Position numbers and translations under genes: made by a program | In this document: positions 45,603-56,746 of the stretch, piece by piece | How the letters are laid out: each line of letters opens with the position of its first letter | Numbering within the stretch: position 1 is the stretch's first letter | The notes under the pieces: model-generated | What the model was told of the DNA's origin: nothing | Database searches by the model: none | The model's input: the letters and a program-made list of their open reading frames with translations, nothing else | Origin: Stenotrophomonas ginsengisoli | GTDB lineage: Bacteria > Pseudomonadota > Gammaproteobacteria > Xanthomonadales > Xanthomonadaceae | Direction of reading: 5' to 3' | NCBI RefSeq assembly: GCF_001431485.1 | Contig: NZ_LDJM01000021.1 | Coordinates: 1-64,000, forward strand | DNA: 64,000 bases

Positions 45603-47090
45603 TTACAGCAGGACCACATCGAACTGCTCCTGCAGGTACTGCTCGTCGGCCTGGAACTGGATGCTCTTGCCCAGGAATTCCTCCAGCTCGGCCACCGCGG
45701 CCGACTCTTCCTCGGTGATGCGCGCCACCACCTTGGGCGAGGCAATCACCAGCAGGCGCACCGCATCGAACTGGCGCACCGCGCGGGTGATCTCGCGGAA
45801 GATCTCGTAAGTCACCGTTTCGGCAGTCTTGATCGAACCGCGGCCGGAGCATTCCGGGCAGGGTTCGGAGAGCTGGCGCTCCAGGCTTTCCACCGTGCGT
45901 TTGCGGGTCATCTCCACCAGGCCCAGCGGCGAGAAGTCATACACCGTGGTCTTGGCATGGTCGCGGGTCAGCGACTTTTCCAGGGTGCGCAGCACCTGGC
46001 GGCGATGCTCCGGGTCGAGCATGTCGATGAAGTCGATGATGATGATCCCGCCCAGGTTGCGCAGGCGCAGCTGGCGGGCCACGGCCTGGGCCGCTTCCAG
46101 ATTGGTGCGGAAGACGGTTTCCTCCAGGTTGCGCTGGCCGACGAAGGAACCGGTGTTCACATCGATGGTGGTCATCGCCTCGGTCTGGTCGATCACCAGG
46201 TAGCCGCCGCTCTTGAGCGGCACCTGCTTGTCCAGTGCACGGCCGATCTCGTCCTCGACCCCGAACATGTCAAAGATCGGGCGGTCACCGGTATACAGCT
46301 CCAGCTTTTCGGCCAGCGGCGGCATGTACTTGGCCACGAAGGCCTGCAGCTGCTCGAAGGTCTCGGCCGAGTCGACCTTGACCTTGTCCACGTCACGCCG
46401 GATCAGGTCGCGGATGGCCCGCTGCGGCAGGCTCAGGTCCTCGTAGATGATGCTGCGCGGCTCGGCTTCGCGGCCACGCCGGGCCACCACGTTCCAGACC
46501 CGCGACAGGTAGGCCATGTCTTCGGCAATGGCCTCGGCCGGCTGGCCCTCGGCATTGGTGCGCACGATGTAGCCATGGCCGCCGTGCTGGGCCGACAGTT
46601 CGGTCACCAGCTGCTTGAGCCGGGCACGTTCGGCATCGTCCTCGATCCGCGCCGAGACCCCGACCACGCGCGACTGCGGCAGCAGCACCATGTAGCGCGA
46701 AGGAATCGAGATCTGGGTGGTCAGGCGCGCGCCCTTGGTGCCGATCGGGTCCTTGACCACCTGCACCACCACGTCCTGGCCATCGCGCAGCAGCTCCACG
46801 ATCGAGGCACTGGGCGGGTTGACCACCACATCGGCGGCCGCGTCCTCGCTCTCGGCCGGGACCGGGCGGATCACGTCATTGGCGTGCAGGAACGCGGCAC
46901 GTTCCAGCCCGACCTCGACGAAGGCGGCCTGCATCCCGGGCATCACCCGCTGCACCCGCCCCTTGTAGATGTTGCCCACCACCCCGCGGCGCCAGCCACG
47001 TTCGATGTGCAGCTCCTGCAGCATGCCGTTCTCGATCACCGCCACACGCGTCTCGCGTGGGGTGACGTTGATCAAAATCTCTTCAGACAT
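45603..47090 (-). CDS. rng: Ribonuclease G
   Basis: A 495-residue RNase E/G family endoribonuclease. N-terminal S1 domain (VGNIYKGRVQRVMPGMQAAFVEVGLERAAFLH), the catalytic metal-binding residues in TTIDVNTGSF and GGIIIIDFIDMLD, and the zinc-link CPECSGRG. The absence of a long C-terminal scaffold identifies RNase G and not E. It processes 16S rRNA 5' ends and degrades some mRNAs. Start ATG 47090; the in-frame upstream extension overlaps maf. Between maf and yhdP, all on one strand. Confidence 0.96.
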   Translation of the reverse strand: MSEEILINVTPRETRVAVIENGMLQELHIERGWRRGVVGNIYKGRVQRVMPGMQAAFVEVGLERAAFLHANDVIRPVPAESEDAAADVVVNPPSASIVELLRDGQDVVVQVVKDPIGTKGARLTTQISIPSRYMVLLPQSRVVGVSARIEDDAERARLKQLVTELSAQHGGHGYIVRTNAEGQPAEAIAEDMAYLSRVWNVVARRGREAEPRSIIYEDLSLPQRAIRDLIRRDVDKVKVDSAETFEQLQAFVAKYMPPLAEKLELYTGDRPIFDMFGVEDEIGRALDKQVPLKSGGYLVIDQTEAMTTIDVNTGSFVGQRNLEETVFRTNLEAAQAVARQLRLRNLGGIIIIDFIDMLDPEHRRQVLRTLEKSLTRDHAKTTVYDFSPLGLVEMTRKRTVESLERQLSEPCPECSGRGSIKTAETVTYEIFREITRAVRQFDAVRLLVIASPKVVARITEEESAAVAELEEFLGKSIQFQADEQYLQEQFDVVLL

Positions 47091-47109
47091 CAAACGTCCC
47101 CTGATGTGG

Positions 47110-47691
47110 TCACGACACTGCCTGCAGGCCATGGCGTTGCAGCAACTGCGCAGTCTGCTGCAACGGCAGGCCCATTACCCCCGAAAAACTGCCACACAGG
47201 CGGCTGACATGACGCTCGGCCTGGCCCTGGATCGCATAGGCACCGGCCTTGCCCATCGGCTCGCCGGTGGCCACATAGGCGGCGATCGCGGCCGCATCCA
47301 TGGCTTCGAAACTGACCTCGCTGGTCACCGTGATGACCTCGGCCGCACCATTGCTGCCGACCAGGGCCACCGCGGTGATGACCTGGTGGGTACGCCCGGC
47401 CAGGCTGGCCAGCATGGCCTGCGCATCGGCGGCATCGGCCGGCTTGCCATAGACCTGGTCGCCCAGTACCACCTCGGTATCCGAGCCCAGCACCCAGCAC
47501 GGCTGTGCTGACGGCATGAGCCCGGCCAGGCCGGCGCGGGCCTTGTCCGCGGCCACCCGGCACACGTACTCCAGCGGGGTTTCGGTGGCCGTGCGCACCT
47601 CCTCCACCTCCAGGTCCAGGGCAGTGAAAGGCACGCCCAGGCGGCCAAGCAGGTCGATACGTCGCGGCGAGCGGGAGGCAAGATAGAGCAT
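47110..47691 (-). CDS. maf: Maf family nucleoside triphosphate pyrophosphatase
   Basis: A 193-residue Maf protein: [52 protein letters not shown] and [35 protein letters not shown]. The motif set fits the dTTP/UTP-specific YhdE subgroup. It hydrolyses non-canonical or excess nucleotides and affects division. ATG 47691 is the standard start; longer in-frame starts overlap the intergenic region. First gene of the maf-rng-yhdP-tldD run. Confidence 0.94.
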   Translation of the reverse strand: MLYLASRSPRRIDLLGRLGVPFTALDLEVEEVRTATETPLEYVCRVAADKARAGLAGLMPSAQPCWVLGSDTEVVLGDQVYGKPADAADAQAMLASLAGRTHQVITAVALVGSNGAAEVITVTSEVSFEAMDAAAIAAYVATGEPMGKAGAYAIQGQAERHVSRLCGSFSGVMGLPLQQTAQLLQRHGLQAVS

Positions 47692-47821
47692 CGTGCAAGC
47701 ATAACCTGCGGGGGCTGACTCCAACGCTGCCACCGTACGCTGCCGGCTGTGACTCACTGCCCATTCATGGGCAGCCGGTCAGCGTCATCCTCTACCGCCA
47801 TCACCACACAGGAAGTCGACC

Positions 47822-48547
47822 ATGCGCCTGCTCCACACCTCCCTCTGCCTGGGCCTGATGCTGGCCCTGGCCCCGGCCAGTGTCCTGGCCCAGAGCCTGG
47901 CCCCGGTTCCGGTGGCCGCCGATGCCACGGTGCTGACCATCCATGCCAGCGCCCAGGCCAGTGCGGTGCCGGACGTGGCCATGATCAATGCCGGCGTGCT
48001 CACCCAGGACAAGGACAGCAACCTGGCCTTGCGCCGCAATGCCGAGCAGATGCAACAGGTGATGGCCGCCCTCAAGGCGGCCGGCATCGCCGAGCGCGAC
48101 ATCCAGACCAGTGGCATCAGCCTGAACCCGCAATACCACTACGCCGACAACCAGCCGCCGCAGCTGCAGGGCTACCAGGCCAGCAACGGGGTGAACATCA
48201 AGGTCCGCGATCTTGGCCGCCTGGGCCGGGTCCTGGATGCCCTGGCCGCGCAGGGCGCCAACCAGATCAACGGCCCCAGCTTTGCCATCGACCAACCCGA
48301 ACCACTGTACCAGCAGGCCCGGGTTGAAGCCCTGCGCAAGGCGCGCCAGCAGGCTGATACCTATGCCAGCGAGCTGGGCCTGAAGGTGCGCCGGGTGATC
48401 AGCCTGCAGGAAAGCGGGGGCGGCGGCATGCCGATGCCGATGATGGCCATGCGCGGTGCTGCCAAGATGGAAATGGACACCCCGGTGGCGGCCGGCCAGA
48501 GCAGCATCCAGGTGCAGCTGGACGTGGTGTTCGAGCTGGGCCGCTGA
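47822..48547 (+). CDS. SIMPL domain (DUF541) secreted protein
   Basis: A 241-residue periplasmic protein: signal peptide (MRLLHTSLCLGLMLALAPASVLAQ), then a SIMPL domain with ASAQASAVPDVAMINAGVLTQ, DIQTSGISLNPQYHY and AQGANQINGPSFAIDQPE...ARQQADTYASELG. SIMPL proteins form oligomeric beta-rich assemblies; the E. coli YggE type is linked to oxidative-stress protection. It is unusual only in a Gly/Met-rich loop (GGGGMPMPMMAMRGAAKMEM). Divergent from maf. Confidence 0.9.
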   Translation: MRLLHTSLCLGLMLALAPASVLAQSLAPVPVAADATVLTIHASAQASAVPDVAMINAGVLTQDKDSNLALRRNAEQMQQVMAALKAAGIAERDIQTSGISLNPQYHYADNQPPQLQGYQASNGVNIKVRDLGRLGRVLDALAAQGANQINGPSFAIDQPEPLYQQARVEALRKARQQADTYASELGLKVRRVISLQESGGGGMPMPMMAMRGAAKMEMDTPVAAGQSSIQVQLDVVFELGR

Positions 48548-48675
48548 GCCCAATCTGAGCAAAGGCAAAACGCACCGGCGGCAGCAACTTGCCGCCGGCG
48601 CACGCGTACAGGCAACGTGGGTCCACGGCCTTCATCGCCGTGAGCAGTACTCCACCAACAAGGAAGGAGGTTGCC

Positions 48676-49350
48676 ATGACCCACGCCGCACCCAGCCCCA
48701 CCGCGACCACTGCCCTGCAGCCGCAGCGCATCGCAGCCACCAGCCTGGCCATCGCCATCCATCTGGCTGCATTCGGCCTGTTGTTGATGCCGCTGGCCAA
48801 CCAGGGCACACCGGCGCCGGCAACCGAGCGCATCCAGGTGCAGTGGCAGCAGGCCCAGCCGCCCGTTCCACCGCCGCCAGCACCGCCCGAGCTGGTGCGT
48901 CACACCCCGGCTCCTCCGCAATCCACCCCGCATTCGGTCCCCCTGCCACAGAGCATCCCGGTGGTTGTGGATACCGTGGATCCGGCCGTGGTTGCCGCCG
49001 CCGCCCTGGCCCTGACCCCCACCCAGATCCAGGGCAGCCCGGCCGAGCCGCTCAGCCTGGACAGCACGGGCACGGCCCACAGCGCGTTGCAGGTCCTGCA
49101 GTCGCCGCCACCGCCCTATCCGCCCCAGGCCCTGCAGCAACGCCAGCAGGGTGAGGTGCTGTTGCGGGTAAGCATCGATGTCAGCGGCAAGGTCAGCGCG
49201 GTGGAGATCGAACGCAGCAGCGGCCATCGCCTGCTCGACCAGGCCGCACGCCGGCAGGTACTGCGCCACTGGCGCTTTGCCCCGGCCCAGCGCGATGGCC
49301 AGCACATCCCTGCCCAAGGCCTGGTGCCGATCAATTTCCGCATCGAGTGA
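48676..49350 (+). CDS. Energy transducer TonB family protein
   Basis: 224 residues: an N-terminal transmembrane anchor (SLAIAIHLAAFGLLLMPLA), a Pro-rich periplasmic spacer (PPVPPPPAPPELV), and a C-terminal TonB domain (PPPPYPPQALQQRQQGEVLLRVSIDVSGKV...RRQVLRHWRFAPAQ). AAGGAGG lies 5 nt before the ATG. No exbB/exbD genes are nearby, so it would rely on a complex encoded elsewhere. Likely partner of TonB-dependent receptors such as 8601-11453 (inference). Confidence 0.88.
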   Translation: MTHAAPSPTATTALQPQRIAATSLAIAIHLAAFGLLLMPLANQGTPAPATERIQVQWQQAQPPVPPPPAPPELVRHTPAPPQSTPHSVPLPQSIPVVVDTVDPAVVAAAALALTPTQIQGSPAEPLSLDSTGTAHSALQVLQSPPPPYPPQALQQRQQGEVLLRVSIDVSGKVSAVEIERSSGHRLLDQAARRQVLRHWRFAPAQRDGQHIPAQGLVPINFRIE

Positions 49351-49371
49351 TGCCAGCGCCATGCGCACAAC

Positions 49372-49402
49372 AAAAAACCCGCTACTTGCGTAGCGGGTTT
49401 TT
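49372..49402 (-). terminator. Terminator downstream of the first tRNA-Asn, shared by the TonB-type gene
   Basis: AAAAAACCCGCTAC - TTGC - GTAGCGGGTTTTT. The stem has an A run and a T run, so it ends transcripts from both strands. Confidence 0.9.
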
Positions 49403-49408
49403 CAAATC

Positions 49409-49485
49409 TGGCGCCCGAAGTTGGACTCGAACCAACGACCCCCTGATTAACAGTCAAGTGCTCTAACCGGCTGAGCTATTCGGGC
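49409..49485 (-). tRNA. tRNA-Asn (GTT)
   Basis: 77 nt including encoded CCA. Acceptor stem GCCCGAA / TTCGGGC, D-arm GCTC..GAGC, anticodon loop CTGTTAA with anticodon GTT, T-arm GTTGG-TTCGAGT-CCAAC, discriminator G. Identical to the copy at 49641-49717. Confidence 0.97.
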
Positions 49486-49603
49486 GGAGCGCGCACTTTA
49501 CACTGGTTTTCGCATTTAGGTAAGTCTTTTTTGCCTGCCATGGTGATATCCGCACTCCCGGCCGCACACCGCCAGCACCGGCAAACTGCGTACGCCGGAC
49601 AAC

Positions 49604-49634
49604 AAAAAACCCGCTGCTTGCGCAACGGGTTTTT
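49604..49634 (-). terminator. Terminator downstream of the second tRNA-Asn
   Basis: AAAAAACCCG ... CGGGTTTTT with an inner TTGCGCAA palindrome. A diverged copy of the terminator at 49372-49402. Confidence 0.75.
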
Positions 49635-49640
49635 CAAATT

Positions 49641-49717
49641 TGGCGCCCGAAGTTGGACTCGAACCAACGACCCCCTGATTAACAGTCAAGTGCTCTAACC
49701 GGCTGAGCTATTCGGGC
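49641..49717 (-). tRNA. tRNA-Asn (GTT), second copy
   Basis: Identical to the copy at 49409-49485 over all 77 positions, including CCA. Transcribed leftward, so it is the promoter-proximal copy of the pair. Confidence 0.97.
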
Positions 49718-49797
49718 GGGGGCGCAAATTGTAACGTCAGGTTTTCACATCGCGCAAGGCTTGCAGGCAAAAATTTCCGTCATCGACGCCATACGGC

Positions 49798-50268
49798 TCA
49801 GGCACGGTGGTAGGGATGGTTGGCCAGCATGGCGCAGGCGCGGTAGAGCTGCTCGACCACGATCAGGCGCACCATCATGTGCGGCAGGGTCAGCGGGCCG
49901 ATCGACCATTTCTCATCGGCCAGCGCCACCACATCCGGCGCATGCCCTTCCGGGCCTCCGATCAGGAACACCATGTCGCGCCCCTGGCCACGCCAGTGCT
50001 CCATGCGCACGGCCAGCTGCTCCGAAGACAGTTGCTTGCCCGGCACATCCAGCGCCACCACATAGGCGCCCTTGGCAATGGCCGCCTGTACCCGCTTGCC
50101 CTCTTCCTCGATTGCGCGCTTCGGGTCACGCCCCTTGCCGCGCAGGCCGGGCTCGACCTCGACCAGCTCCAGCGGCAACCAGTGCGACAGGCGCTTCTGG
50201 TAATCGGCAAATCCCTGCGCCACCCAGGCCGGGGCACGCTCGCCGGTGGCGATCAACTTGGCCTTCAT
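49798..50268 (-). CDS. rlmH: 23S rRNA (pseudouridine1915-N3)-methyltransferase RlmH
   Basis: A 156-residue SPOUT methyltransferase: MKAKLIATGERAPAWVAQGFADYQKR, ALDVPGKQLSSEQLA, FLIGGPEGHAPDV and the C-terminal knot LPHMMVRLIVVEQLYRACAMLANHPYHRA. It methylates pseudouridine 1915 in helix 69 of 23S rRNA on the assembled ribosome. Follows rsfS, as in most gammaproteobacteria, separated by a short gap with a hairpin. Confidence 0.97.
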   Translation of the reverse strand: MKAKLIATGERAPAWVAQGFADYQKRLSHWLPLELVEVEPGLRGKGRDPKRAIEEEGKRVQAAIAKGAYVVALDVPGKQLSSEQLAVRMEHWRGQGRDMVFLIGGPEGHAPDVVALADEKWSIGPLTLPHMMVRLIVVEQLYRACAMLANHPYHRA

Positions 50269-50292
50269 CGCCGTGCTCCTTGTTCAATGACA

Positions 50293-50312
50293 ACGGCGCC
50301 TTTCGGCGCCGT
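50293..50312 (-). terminator. Hairpin between rsfS and rlmH
   Basis: ACGGCGCC - TTTC - GGCGCCGT, a perfect 8-bp stem 24 nt after the rsfS stop and before the rlmH start. No U-tract, so more likely an mRNA processing or stabilising element. Confidence 0.4.
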
Positions 50313-50335
50313 CTGGATCAACGCAACGGCGCCTT

Positions 50336-50788
50336 TCAGGCCGCGTTGTCGTCACCGGTCTGGTTGGGATCTTCCGGATCGGCCTGACGGGCATCACCCA
50401 CCGACCACAGACGCTCCAGTGCATACAGCTCACGCACGCGCGGCAGCATCACGTGCACCAGCACGTCGCCCAGGTCCACCAGCACCCATTCGGCCTCGCG
50501 GTCACCTTCAACACCCAGCGGCATCACGCCCAGGTTCTTGGCAAAGCGCACCACCTCGTCGGCAATGGACTTGACGTGACGGGTCGAGGTCCCGGCGGCG
50601 ATCACCATGAAATCGGCGACGCTGGACTTGCCGCGCACGTCGATCTGGACGATGTCCTTGGCCTTGAGCGACTCCAGGCCGTCCACGGCAGCAGCCAGCA
50701 GCTGCGGCACCGACGGCGGCGGATTGGGGATTTCGGTCTTGATGACTTGGGCTTCGGTACTCAAAGCGGCAGAACTCTTGGGATTCAA
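50336..50788 (-). CDS. rsfS: Ribosome silencing factor RsfS
   Basis: A RsfS/Iojap protein of about 150 residues. It shows [38 protein letters not shown] and [34 protein letters not shown]. It binds ribosomal protein uL14 and blocks subunit joining in slow growth. The start is unusual: the frame opens with TTG 50788 and no ATG is available; TTG 50764 is an alternative. A TATAAT lies just upstream of the first TTG. The C-terminal acidic tail ([14 protein letters not shown]) is not conserved. Confidence 0.93.
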   Translation of the reverse strand: MNPKSSAALSTEAQVIKTEIPNPPPSVPQLLAAAVDGLESLKAKDIVQIDVRGKSSVADFMVIAAGTSTRHVKSIADEVVRFAKNLGVMPLGVEGDREAEWVLVDLGDVLVHVMLPRVRELYALERLWSVGDARQADPEDPNQTGDDNAA

Positions 50789-50824
50789 TGGGGGGATTAT
50801 AGGCTGCCAGGCCTTGCTGCGCGT

Positions 50825-51508
50825 TCAGCCAGCATGGAAGCGGTACAGCTTGTGCGCGTCGATGTAGGCCGCCACTGCCGGCGGTACCAGTCCATCGACC
50901 GCTTGCCCACCAGCCACGGCCGAGCGCACGGCCGTGGCCGAGCCCTCGCGCAAGGGCAGCGGCAAAGGATACAGGCAGCCGCCGGGCCGGGCATGCAGCT
51001 GCTGCGCATCCATGCACCAGCGGCCTCCGGCGACCTGCGCAGCCAGGTCCGTCGGCAACACCTCCGGCAGGAGGTTGCCCGGCCGGCCGACCACGATGAT
51101 GTGGGCCAGGGCGAACAAACGCTGCCATTGGTGCCAGCCAGCCAGCCCGGCCAGGCTGTCACCCCCGATCAGCCAGGCCAATGGCTGCTCGGGGCCCAGC
51201 TGCTGGCGCAGCTGCTGCAGCGTATCCACGGTGTAGGACGGCCGCCCCTGCAGGCGGGCGGCGCGCTCCAGTTCGATCCGGTCCAGCGCCAGCCCAGGCT
51301 GGCCGGCAATGGCCAGAGCCACCATCTGCGCGCGTTGCGCAGCACTGGCACCGGGCACGGCCCGGTGTGGGGGGTCGGCTGCCGGCACCAGGTGTACCCG
51401 GGCATGCAACGCATCACGTGCACCGATGGCGATGGCCAGGTGCGCATTGTGGATCGGATCGAAGGTGCCGCCGTAGTAGACCGGCAGCCGGTCCGTCCCG
51501 CGACTCAT
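50825..51508 (-). CDS. nadD: Nicotinate-nucleotide adenylyltransferase
   Basis: A 227-residue NadD: YYGGTFDPIHNAHLAIA (nucleotidylyltransferase GxFxPxHxxH), LVPAADPPHR, RPSYTVDTLQQLR, WLIGGDSLAGLAGWHQWQ, and TAVRSAVAGG...VPPAVAAYIDAHKLY (ISSTxIR-equivalent region is SATAVRSAV). It makes deamido-NAD in NAD biosynthesis. ATG 51508 overlaps the holA stop (ATGA), so it is coupled to holA. The usual neighbour rsfS follows 36 nt downstream. Confidence 0.95.
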   Translation of the reverse strand: MSRGTDRLPVYYGGTFDPIHNAHLAIAIGARDALHARVHLVPAADPPHRAVPGASAAQRAQMVALAIAGQPGLALDRIELERAARLQGRPSYTVDTLQQLRQQLGPEQPLAWLIGGDSLAGLAGWHQWQRLFALAHIIVVGRPGNLLPEVLPTDLAAQVAGGRWCMDAQQLHARPGGCLYPLPLPLREGSATAVRSAVAGGQAVDGLVPPAVAAYIDAHKLYRFHAG

Positions 51509-52557
51509 GCGCCCGGGCTGCTGCGGGCCAGCAGGCGCGCCGCCGGTGCCGCTGCCACGGCCAGCAGCAAACGCTCCAGGCCCAGCCAGGGGTCGCCGTC
51601 CAGACGGCCCTTGGCCATCCGGTCTACCCGCGAGGCTTCAGCCAGCAACCGTTCCCAGCGCCTGGGATCGGCATGCCGGTCCAGCGCCCGCCGGTACGGC
51701 GCCTGCCTTGCCTCCCAGACCCCGCGCGCCTTGAATTCGGCGGCCAGGTTGCCGCCGGCGGCCGACACCTGGGCCAGACCGGCGGCGGCGAGCAGCTCGC
51801 GGATCACCATTGGCAGCAATCCGGCCACCTGCTCACCTTCACCACGCAGGCCGGCCAGCATGCGCAGCACGGCATCGGCCTGCCCGGACAGGCAAGCCTC
51901 GAGCAGGCGGAATACGTCATAACGGGCCGACTCGGCCACCAGATCCTGCATCGTGGCCAGATCCAGGGTCTTGCCCTGGGCCAGCAGCACCAGCTTGTCG
52001 ATTTCCTGCGCGGCGGCCAGCAGATTGCCCTCCACCCGCTCGGCCAGCAGCATCACCGCATCGCGTTCGGCGCGCAGGCCATGACGGCGCAGGCGACGCT
52101 CGATCCAATCAGGCAGTTCATGCGGCTTGATCGCCCAGGCCACGGCCACCACCCCGGTGCGCATCACCGCCTCGAACCACTTGCCCTGCTGATGGGCGCG
52201 ACTCCATTCCTCGGCGGTGACCAGCAGCACCACGTCATCAGGCGGCTGTTCGCAGAACTGGCGCAGCACCTCGCTGCCTTCCTTGCCCGGCTTGCCACTG
52301 GGCAGGCGCAGCTCGACCAGGCGGCGCGGCGAGAACAGGCTGGGCGCATTGAAGCCGGCCGACAGCTGGCTCCAGTCAAACTCGCGTGCATCGGCCTGGA
52401 ATACCTCGCGCTCGGCGATACCCTGACCACGGGCGGCCTGACGCACGCCATCGGCCGCCTCCAGCACCCGCAGGCGCTCCGGGCCGGCAATCAGGTACAC
52501 CGGCGCCAGCGGTTTGTCAGCAGCCAGCTCGGCCAGCTGCTCCGGTCGCAGTTCCAT
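51505..52557 (-). CDS. holA: DNA polymerase III subunit delta
   Basis: A 350-residue clamp-loader subunit: VYLIAGPERLRVLEAADGVRQAA, an AAA+-like fold without a working Walker A, FNAPSLFSPRRLVELRLPSGKPGKEG, and a central ERVEGNLLAAAQEIDKLVLL (Q/N-E-xxKL), which is the most diagnostic delta motif. Delta opens the beta clamp. Start ATG 52557; lptE ends 34 nt upstream. Order lptE-holA-nadD is standard. Confidence 0.95.
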   Translation of the reverse strand: MELRPEQLAELAADKPLAPVYLIAGPERLRVLEAADGVRQAARGQGIAEREVFQADAREFDWSQLSAGFNAPSLFSPRRLVELRLPSGKPGKEGSEVLRQFCEQPPDDVVLLVTAEEWSRAHQQGKWFEAVMRTGVVAVAWAIKPHELPDWIERRLRRHGLRAERDAVMLLAERVEGNLLAAAQEIDKLVLLAQGKTLDLATMQDLVAESARYDVFRLLEACLSGQADAVLRMLAGLRGEGEQVAGLLPMVIRELLAAAGLAQVSAAGGNLAAEFKARGVWEARQAPYRRALDRHADPRRWERLLAEASRVDRMAKGRLDGDPWLGLERLLLAVAAAPAARLLARSSPGA

Positions 52558-52590
52558 CAGCCCACCCCGGCCGGGATGGACACCGCAGCA

Positions 52591-53169
52591 TCAGCGTGTC
52601 GGTGCATCTTCGCCCTGACGCACATCCAGGGTGCCCTTGGCTGCCTGGGAGCGCACCACCCCGTCGATCCGGCGCAGGATCGAGGCCGCCATTTCGCGGC
52701 GCAGCTCGGTGGCCAGGATTTCACGCTCGGTGGTGGTGCCGGTGGCATCGGTCGGCGGGGCAACATAGTCGCGCGACAGCTCGATCACCTGCTGCGGCAC
52801 CAGGTCGGTGCCGTCGGCCCGCTTGAACACGAAGATCGCCGCATAGCGCATGCGGTATTCCTGCGCACGGCCCTGGCCATCGATGGCGATCGGCAAATCG
52901 CCCCAGCGCTCGGACAGCACCTGCAGGCGGGCGGCGTCGGCGGCCAGTTCGACCTTGCCCGGGTCGGCATCATCGCCGGCACTGGTGATGATCTGCGCAC
53001 CGGAGGCGCGCAGGTTGCGCTCCAGCAGCTTGCTCAGCTCGCTGTAGGGCACATTGGAAGTGACCTGCACCGCCGGCACGTCGGCAGGCAGCATCAGGGC
53101 ATTGCGCGGATGGAAGCCGCACCCGGCCAGGCCGGCGGCAACGAGGAGGCTGATCAGCAATCGATTCAT
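52591..53169 (-). CDS. lptE: LPS-assembly lipoprotein LptE
   Basis: A 192-residue lipoprotein (lipobox GLAGCGFHPR; the GCGFxxR start is the LptE signature). It plugs LptD in the outer membrane for LPS insertion. Conserved VQVTSNVPYSELSKLLERNLRASG and a C-terminal helical part RREMAASILRRIDGV. ATG 53169 is preferred over the longer in-frame start at 53211. Downstream of leuS, with a hairpin between. Confidence 0.93.
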   Translation of the reverse strand: MNRLLISLLVAAGLAGCGFHPRNALMLPADVPAVQVTSNVPYSELSKLLERNLRASGAQIITSAGDDADPGKVELAADAARLQVLSERWGDLPIAIDGQGRAQEYRMRYAAIFVFKRADGTDLVPQQVIELSRDYVAPPTDATGTTTEREILATELRREMAASILRRIDGVVRSQAAKGTLDVRQGEDAPTR

Positions 53170-53201
53170 GGCATCAGTGTGAAGCAGGCTGACGAAAGCA
53201 G

Positions 53202-53226
53202 CAACGGGCACCCAAGGTGCCCGTTG
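53202..53226 (-). terminator. Hairpin between leuS and lptE
   Basis: CAACGGGCACC - CAA - GGTGCCCGTTG, a perfect 11-bp stem. Past it on the minus strand is CTGCTTTCG, a weak T-tract, so readthrough into lptE is likely. Confidence 0.5.
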
Positions 53227-53262
53227 CTGTGTGAACGCAAGGCGTGCAGGCGCCGGCAGCGG

Positions 53263-55962
<2,700 letters not shown>

Positions 55963-56012
55963 CTACCAATCCAGCCTCGATGCGGCAACGCATGTCATTG
56001 ACCGACAAGGGA

Positions 56013-56624
56013 TTAACCCGCACTCCCGGCAGAACCGGGGCGCAGCGGCGCGCCCAGCCGCGCCAGGCCGGCCGCCCAGCCCATCCACAACAGCCAGGCC
56101 AGTGGCTGGGCCAGGGGCGCAGCCAGCCCGGGCACCGGCAAAAGACTCAAGCCCGCCAGCAGCCCGCCCGCCAGCAATGACAGCACTGCCGGCCTTCGCT
56201 GCCCTTGGAGGGCCAGACTGGTGGCCACGGCCACGCAGGCTGCCACCGCAGCGGCCAGCCACAACAACCATGCCAGGGCCTGGCCACGCATGGCTGACTC
56301 CAATGCCCCCTCAAGACCCACCCCGAGCACGCCCATCAGCATGAAACCCAGTGCTGCAATCACCCCCAGATGCTGGCCGATCCTTCCGGCGCGGTTGCCC
56401 AGCAGTGTGCCTGGCAGGCACAGCGCACTGGCACCGAGCATCAGACCCGGCACGATGAACAGCATCCAGCGGAACCCCATGCCTGCGCCTTCCGGCAAAC
56501 TGCCGAGCAGGGCCGGCGGGTGCTGCGTGGGTTGGTAGCCGGGCACAACCAGGACTGCCACCAGCAGGGCCAGCACAAAAAAAGCGGCCGCCATAACGGC
56601 AGCCGGGAGAGAGAAGCGGTTCAT
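56013..56624 (-). CDS. DUF998-like small membrane protein
   Basis: A 203-residue protein with six hydrophobic segments. The first loop VVPGYQPTQHPPALLGSLPEGAG resembles the conserved Y.p..(H)..S.L loop of DUF998 proteins. Start ATG 56624 (MNRFSLPAAV); ATG 56639 is in frame and equally weak in ribosome-binding site. The function is unknown. Confidence 0.75.
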   Translation of the reverse strand: MNRFSLPAAVMAAAFFVLALLVAVLVVPGYQPTQHPPALLGSLPEGAGMGFRWMLFIVPGLMLGASALCLPGTLLGNRAGRIGQHLGVIAALGFMLMGVLGVGLEGALESAMRGQALAWLLWLAAAVAACVAVATSLALQGQRRPAVLSLLAGGLLAGLSLLPVPGLAAPLAQPLAWLLWMGWAAGLARLGAPLRPGSAGSAG

Positions 56625-56746
56625 TGCTCGGACGCGCATTGCAGGTCAGCCAGGGCGGTAGCCCACCATTGTGCCCTGATCGACCACTGCCCGACGCCAA
56701 GGGGGAGATTGGCGCCGGGCAGCGTCGAGAAAACGCCGCCGGTGGC

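Larger units (their letters stand above)
49369..49717 (-). repeat. Tandem duplication of a 117-bp tRNA-Asn plus terminator cassette
   Basis: Units 49369-49485 and 49601-49717, 232 bp apart, each begin with AACAAAAAACCCGCT and end at the tRNA 5' end. The tRNA parts are identical; the terminator parts differ at a few positions. Confidence 0.9.

Noticed and set aside
43617..47207. A 1196-codon plus-strand frame across yhdP and rng
   Set aside because: Antisense shadow; yhdP and rng have complete family signatures on the other strand.
49369..49717. Possible CRISPR or integrated-element boundary because of two identical repeats
   Set aside because: The repeats are tRNA-Asn genes with their terminators. 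Only two copies exist and no integrase or cas gene is present.
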